Below are positions 60,015 through 64,000 of a stretch of 64,000 nt of DNA, one piece after another (position 1 is the first letter of the stretch; each line of letters begins with the position of its first letter). Source of the stretch: Azoarcus sp. Aa7 (GTDB taxonomy: Bacteria; Pseudomonadota; Gammaproteobacteria; Burkholderiales; Rhodocyclaceae); contig NZ_QVLR01000104.1 in the NCBI RefSeq assembly GCF_014822185.1, positions 1 through 64,000 of the forward strand, given 5' to 3'. The notes below the pieces were generated by a model. It did no database searches. It was not told the DNA's origin and saw only the letters and a list, made by a program, of their open reading frames with translations. Made by a program: the position numbers and the translations under genes.

Positions 60015-60762
60015 CGCCCGCTCCGCGCTGATCCGCGCACTCGCTCCGCTCGCCCTGCTGCTCCTGCCGATCGCGGCCGGCGCGCAGGGCCTGCCCGCCA
60101 TCACCGGGGCGCCGGCACCGGGCGGCGGCACGACCTACAGCCTGAGCGTGCAGACCCTGTTGCTGCTCACCTCGCTGAGCTTCCTGCCCTCGGTGGTGCT
60201 GATGATGACGAGCTTCACGCGCATCATCATCGTCTTCGCGCTGCTGCGCACCGCGATGGGCACGCAGACTTCGCCGCCCAACCAGGTGCTGCTCGGCCTG
60301 GCGCTGTTCCTGACCTTTTTCATCATGTCGCCGATCGCCGACAAGGTGTACACCGACGCCTACCTGCCGATGTCGCGCAACGAGATCCAGTTCGACCAGG
60401 CCCTCGAACGCGCCACGGTGCCCGTGAAAGCCTTCATGCTCAAGCAGGTGCGCGAACCGGACATCGCGCTGTTCGCCAAGCTGTCGAAGACGCCGCCGGT
60501 CGAAAAGGCCGAGGACCTGCCGATGCGCGTCGTCGTGCCGGCCTTCGTCACGTCGGAGCTGAAGACCGCCTTCCAGATAGGCTTCCTCGTGTTCATCCCC
60601 TTCCTCATCATCGACATGGTGGTCGCGTCGGTGCTGATGTCCATGGGCATGATGATGATGTCGCCGGTGATCGTTTCGCTGCCGTTCAAGATCATGCTGT
60701 TCGTGCTCGTCGATGGCTGGACCCTGCTCGTCGGGTCGCTGGTCGGCAGCTTCGCGGTTTAA
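60001..60762 (+). CDS. fliP: Flagellar export gate protein FliP
   Basis: 253 residues. A signal peptide (~1-28) precedes [20 protein letters not shown] and [20 protein letters not shown], then [20 protein letters not shown], and the C-terminal [20 protein letters not shown] with [19 protein letters not shown]. Forms the export pore with FliQ and FliR. The start overlaps the fliO end. Confidence 0.96.
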   Translation: MMRNDARSALIRALAPLALLLLPIAAGAQGLPAITGAPAPGGGTTYSLSVQTLLLLTSLSFLPSVVLMMTSFTRIIIVFALLRTAMGTQTSPPNQVLLGLALFLTFFIMSPIADKVYTDAYLPMSRNEIQFDQALERATVPVKAFMLKQVREPDIALFAKLSKTPPVEKAEDLPMRVVVPAFVTSELKTAFQIGFLVFIPFLIIDMVVASVLMSMGMMMMSPVIVSLPFKIMLFVLVDGWTLLVGSLVGSFAV

Positions 60763-60778
60763 AACAGGAGATTTCGCC

Positions 60779-61048
60779 ATGACCCCGGGTACCGTCGTCG
60801 ATATCGGCCGCCAGGCCGTCGAGATGACCCTGATGCTGGCCGCGCCGATGTTCCTCGCCGCGCTGATCACGGGCCTGATCGTCAGCGTCTTCCAGGCCGC
60901 GACGCAGATCAACGAGATGACGCTGACCTTCGTGCCCAAGCTCATCGCGGTGTTCGTCACGATGGTCGTCGCCGGCCACTGGATGATCGCCCTGATCACC
61001 GATTTCACGCGGCGCCTGTTCGAGTCGATACCGACGATGATCGGATAG
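60779..61048 (+). CDS. fliQ: Flagellar export gate protein FliQ
   Basis: 89 residues, two membrane helices (~15-38 and ~52-72). Seen are RQAVEMTLMLAAPMFLAALI and FQAATQINEMTLTFVPKLIA. GGAG lies nine bases before the ATG. Between fliP and fliR with gaps of 16 and 8 bases. Confidence 0.95.
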   Translation: MTPGTVVDIGRQAVEMTLMLAAPMFLAALITGLIVSVFQAATQINEMTLTFVPKLIAVFVTMVVAGHWMIALITDFTRRLFESIPTMIG

Positions 61049-61056
61049 CGCCGGCA

Positions 61057-61836
61057 ATGCTGAGCGTCACTTCCGCCCAGCTCGACGCTTGGCTCGCGGC
61101 GCTGATGTTCCCGCTCGCGCGCCTGCTCGGGCTGGTGAGCGCGGCCCCGCTGTTCAGCAACCGCATGGTGCCCGCGCGCATCCGCCTGGCCGTCGGCATG
61201 GCGATGGCGATGGCCGTGCTCCCCGCCCTGCCGCCCATGCCCGAGGTGCCGGCCGATTCCATGCTGGCGCTGGCCCTGCTCGCCCAGCAGGCCTTCATCG
61301 GCATCGCCATGGGCTTCATGATGCGGCTGATGTTCGCCGCGGTGGACGTCGCGGGCGAGATGATCGGCCTGCAGATGGGCCTGTCCTTCGCGGTGTTCTT
61401 CAGTCCGCAGACTGGTGGCCAGACGTCGGTGATCGCCGAATTCCTCGGCCTGCTCACGCTGCTCGTGTTCGTTGCGATGAACGGCCACCTGATGCTCGTG
61501 AACGTCGTCGTTGCGAGCTTCGAATGGCTCCCGGTCGGCAAGCTGCCCAAGGGCGAGGGGTGGCTGCTGGTCGTGTCCTACGCCGCCGTAATGTTCGCGT
61601 CAGGCCTGCTGCTGGCCCTGCCCATGGTCGCAGCGCTGCTCATCGCCAACACGGCACTCGGTGTGCTCACGCGCGCGGCACCGCAGCTCAACCTCTTCGC
61701 CGTGGGCTTTCCGGTGACGCTTTCGGTGGGCTTCGTGGTGCTGCTGCTGAGCCTGGGAAGCTTTGCGCCGGTGCTGCAGCGCATCTTCGAATCCGGCTTC
61801 GACGGGATAGACCGGTTGCTGCGCGCGTTCGTGTAA
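61057..61836 (+). CDS. fliR: Flagellar export gate protein FliR
   Basis: 259 residues with about six membrane helices. Seen are LGLVSAAPLFSNRMVPARIR, FIGIAMGFMMRLMFAAVDVA, GEMIGLQMGLSFAVFFSPQT and TRAAPQLNLFAVGFPVTLSV. Last gene of the plus-strand operon; a convergent lipoprotein gene ends six bases downstream. Confidence 0.95.
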   Translation: MLSVTSAQLDAWLAALMFPLARLLGLVSAAPLFSNRMVPARIRLAVGMAMAMAVLPALPPMPEVPADSMLALALLAQQAFIGIAMGFMMRLMFAAVDVAGEMIGLQMGLSFAVFFSPQTGGQTSVIAEFLGLLTLLVFVAMNGHLMLVNVVVASFEWLPVGKLPKGEGWLLVVSYAAVMFASGLLLALPMVAALLIANTALGVLTRAAPQLNLFAVGFPVTLSVGFVVLLLSLGSFAPVLQRIFESGFDGIDRLLRAFV

Positions 61837-61842
61837 GCCGCC

Positions 61843-62301
61843 TCAGATGCCGGGGAAGGTGCGCGAACGCAGGTAGCGCACTTCGCCGCTCGCGACGCGG
61901 CACGCGAACGGGCGGGTGGAGTCGATGCCTTCCTCGAAACGCATCACGTCGAAACCGGCAAAACCCTTGGACTCTGCGATTTCCCGCGCATTGCGGACGA
62001 AGACCTGGCGTGCCTCACCCTCGCCGCCCGTGACCAGCCGCTTCATGCGCAGGTCGAAGCGCACGCGCTCCTCGTCGAGCCGGGTCACCGAAATGTCCCA
62101 AGTCGGCGCCAGGGGATCGTAGATCGCGTAGGCGATCAAGGCCCCGCCGATGAACTCGGGCTCGAACAGGTCCAGTTCCGAAGCCGTGATCGCGGCCCCC
62201 ACGCCCGCCGCCACCTTCGTGCCGTGATCCTGCAGCAGCGCGCACCCCGCGAAGGCCGGCACGATCAGGCACAGAGCGACGCGGACAGGGACGCGAATCA
62301 C
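61843..62301 (-). CDS. Putative lipoprotein between fliR and flgL
   Basis: 152 residues. Lipoprotein signal with lipobox AFAGC (MIRVPVRVALCLIVPAFAGC). The mature part contains a Gly/Ala-rich short segment (AAGVGAAITASEL) and a hydrophobic stretch FIGGALIAYAIYDPL, then PTWDISVTRLDEERVRFDLR. No family is recognised. Transcribed in the direction of flgK-flgL, starting nine bases after flgL, so it may be part of that unit; a flagellar role is only suggested by position. Confidence 0.7.
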   Translation of the reverse strand: MIRVPVRVALCLIVPAFAGCALLQDHGTKVAAGVGAAITASELDLFEPEFIGGALIAYAIYDPLAPTWDISVTRLDEERVRFDLRMKRLVTGGEGEARQVFVRNAREIAESKGFAGFDVMRFEEGIDSTRPFACRVASGEVRYLRSRTFPGI

Positions 62302-62310
62302 GTTCGGACC

Positions 62311-63255
62311 TCAGCTGAGCAGATTGAAGAGCGACAGGCCCGTCACGCGCACGTAGGTCTGCTGTGCGGCCTCGAGAATCGTCTGCTGCTGGGTGAAGCG
62401 CGAGATGGCCTCGTTGTAGTCCAGATCCTGCAGCCGCGACAGCGTCTCGGCGTACTGCTGGTCCTGGACCGCAGCGAGTTCGCCCAGCGCGTCGAGTTCC
62501 ACCATGCGCGAACCGACCGAGGCGCGGATCGTACTGACGTTGTCGAGCGCCACGTCCATGTCGCCGATCGCCTGGGACACCGCGGCGCCGATGTTGCGCG
62601 TCGGATCGGCCGGATCCTTGCGCAGTTCGGTGATGAACTGCGAGATGGCGCCGAACACCTGCGACTCGCCGGTCGCGGGATCGGCCATGAACACCTTGCT
62701 GCCGGGCTCCGCGACCGGCAGGACGCGGGTCGAACCCACCTGCATGCTGCGCTCGCCACCGTCGCCGTCGTAGATCACCGGACCGGGTCCGGCCGAGAGA
62801 ACCGCCGCGCCACCCGAAAAGGCCGGCTGCGCCGACTGGTAGCCGGCAAACTGGAAATCCCCGGTCGCATCCTTGCCGTTGGCGATGCCCAGCAGGGCAT
62901 TGAACTGCGCCTCGAGGTCGGTCGCGATCGCCTGATGCTCGCTGGCGCTGAACGCCCCGTTGCCCGCCTCCACCGCGCGCGTGCGGATGTAGGTCAGGAC
63001 GTCGGTGATGCTGCCGAGGTTGCTCTCGAGCGATGCCAGTGCATCCTTCGCATAGCCCTGGTTGGTCTGGAACTGCGTGTTGACGCTCTTCGATTGCGTC
63101 ACTTCGAGCGCGCGCGATGCGCCGATCGGGTCGTCCGACGGGCTCAGGATGCGCCGCCCGGAAGAGAGTTGCTGCTGCGTATGCACGAGATCTGCGCTCT
63201 GCCGCATCATCGAGTTGCGGCCCGCGTCGAAGATCATGCCGGTCGAGATTCTCAT
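62311..63255 (-). CDS. flgL: Flagellar hook-filament junction protein FlgL (HAP3)
   Basis: 314 residues. N-terminal RISTGMIFDAGRNSMMRQSA and LSSGRRILSPSDDPIGASRA are diagnostic flagellin-like D0/D1 ends, and the C-terminal YNEAISRFTQQQTILEAAQQ and TYVRVTGLSLFNLL match. It sits between FlgK and FliC at the hook-filament junction. It starts 13 bases after flgK ends. Confidence 0.95.
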   Translation of the reverse strand: MRISTGMIFDAGRNSMMRQSADLVHTQQQLSSGRRILSPSDDPIGASRALEVTQSKSVNTQFQTNQGYAKDALASLESNLGSITDVLTYIRTRAVEAGNGAFSASEHQAIATDLEAQFNALLGIANGKDATGDFQFAGYQSAQPAFSGGAAVLSAGPGPVIYDGDGGERSMQVGSTRVLPVAEPGSKVFMADPATGESQVFGAISQFITELRKDPADPTRNIGAAVSQAIGDMDVALDNVSTIRASVGSRMVELDALGELAAVQDQQYAETLSRLQDLDYNEAISRFTQQQTILEAAQQTYVRVTGLSLFNLLS

Positions 63256-63268
63256 GATTTCACCCCGC

Positions 63269-64000
63269 TCAACGCGAAATCGACAGGATTTCGTCGAACA
63301 GCGTTCCCGCCACGGACATGACCCGCGCCGCTGCCTGGTAGGACTGCTGGAAGCGGATCAGGTTGGCCGCCTCCTCGTCGAGATTCACCCCCGAAAGGGC
63401 CTGCTGCGCGTCGATCGCCTGCTGCAGCTGCGATTCCTGGCTGCGCTCGCCGATCTGCACCTCTCGGGTCTTGTTGCCGACGAAGCTGACCAGCTGCGCG
63501 TAGGCCGACTGGAAAGTCGCGCTGTCGCCGTTCATGACCTTTTCCGTCTGCAGCGCGGCGAGTCTCAGCGCATTCTCGTTGTTGCTCCCGCCCGCCCCCA
63601 CGGTGCCCGTCGGCGCCCCCGAAGCCGCGACCTTGCGCGGGTCGGTGAGCACGACGGCGAAGGCCCCGGCGGCCTCACGGCGTCCGAGGTCGGTGGCGGC
63701 AAAGCTGCTCAGGTCCTTGAAGAAGGCGATGCCGGTGGTCGTCCCGTCGAGGTCGTATCCCGCGGCATGGATCGCGTTGAACTCCGATGCGACTGCGATC
63801 GCGAGATCGCCGAGTTGTTCGCGCGCCGCGTTGAGCGTCTCGTTGCGGAACCTCAGGTACCCGCCGAGCTGACCGCCGGTGAGCACCGAATCCGGCATCA
63901 GCACTGAACCGCCGCCGGGTGTCGCAAGGCGGATCTCGCCGCGGAAAGGATCGGACGGCACCGATGAGTCTGCAGCGACGACGAGCTGCGAGACCGTGGT
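63269..64000 (-). CDS. flgK: Flagellar hook-associated protein FlgK (HAP1), C-terminal part
   Basis: Partial; the frame stays open to the right edge and the N-terminal part lies beyond it. At least 243 residues are visible. Seen are TGGQLGGYLRFRNETLNAAR (middle), GVNLDEEAANLIRFQQSYQA and ARVMSVAGTLFDEILSISR at the C-terminus, the HAP1 hallmark. Joins the hook to FlgL. The sequence reading into the edge (TTVSQLVVAADSS) is in frame. Confidence 0.95.
   Translation of the reverse strand, partial: TTVSQLVVAADSSVPSDPFRGEIRLATPGGGSVLMPDSVLTGGQLGGYLRFRNETLNAAREQLGDLAIAVASEFNAIHAAGYDLDGTTTGIAFFKDLSSFAATDLGRREAAGAFAVVLTDPRKVAASGAPTGTVGAGGSNNENALRLAALQTEKVMNGDSATFQSAYAQLVSFVGNKTREVQIGERSQESQLQQAIDAQQALSGVNLDEEAANLIRFQQSYQAAARVMSVAGTLFDEILSISR

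Overview
The window is about 65% G+C for most of its length. Gene content points to a motile betaproteobacterium of the Rhodocyclales type (Azoarcus / Aromatoleum / Thauera-like); this is an inference. The signs are indolepyruvate:ferredoxin oxidoreductase iorAB, an aceE-aceF-lpd operon whose E3 carries its own lipoyl domain, a polar-type sigma54-controlled flagellar regulon (FleS/FleR), and folD-purE-purK-tsaC linkage.

Positions 1-4480 look like accessory DNA. There is the end of an IS21-like element that cuts a small winged-helix gene, a set of small plasmid- or ICE-like genes (a repressor-like protein with two palindromic boxes in front of it), a dense array of TGTGAC repeats, and a lower-GC patch with a membrane-anchored Mrr-type nuclease and a lipoprotein. 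It ends next to a tRNA-Ala(CGC) gene, the 3' end of which faces the accessory DNA.

Positions 4600-27150 are mostly core: tsaC/sua5, purK, purE, folD, iorB, iorA (behind a long palindromic operator), a chemoreceptor with a good FliA promoter, a di-haem cytochrome c, a FixL/FixJ-type two-component pair divergent from an orphan amino-acid-type substrate-binding protein, the pyruvate dehydrogenase operon, a 53-residue membrane protein behind a near-perfect LexA box, and a GGEEF diguanylate cyclase. REP/REPIN-like palindromes sit after folD/iorB and after lpd.

Positions 27283-42258 hold two flagellin genes of identical length (276 residues) in opposite orientation, 13 kb apart, facing outward from a surface-sugar cluster. 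The cluster encodes CDP-glucose synthesis and dehydration (rfbF, rfbG), the Fe-S/PMP 3-dehydratase RfbH, a GNAT-aminotransferase fusion, a split transketolase, a GT2 glycosyltransferase, UDP-galactopyranose mutase and a 1258-residue multi-domain glycosyltransferase. The genes overlap or abut and probably form one operon making and attaching an unusual, perhaps branched, amino-deoxysugar glycan, most likely to flagellin. This is the most novel part of the window.

Positions 42331-64000 are flagellar. On the plus strand: flaG, fliD, fliS, fliT, a FliK-like protein, a stand-alone FlhB C-terminal domain and a YcgR-type c-di-GMP brake. On the minus strand: fliE behind a consensus sigma54 promoter, fleR and fleS. 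Then the plus-strand fliFGHIJKLMNOPQR run, a convergent lipoprotein gene, flgL and the 3' part of flgK, which runs off the right edge.
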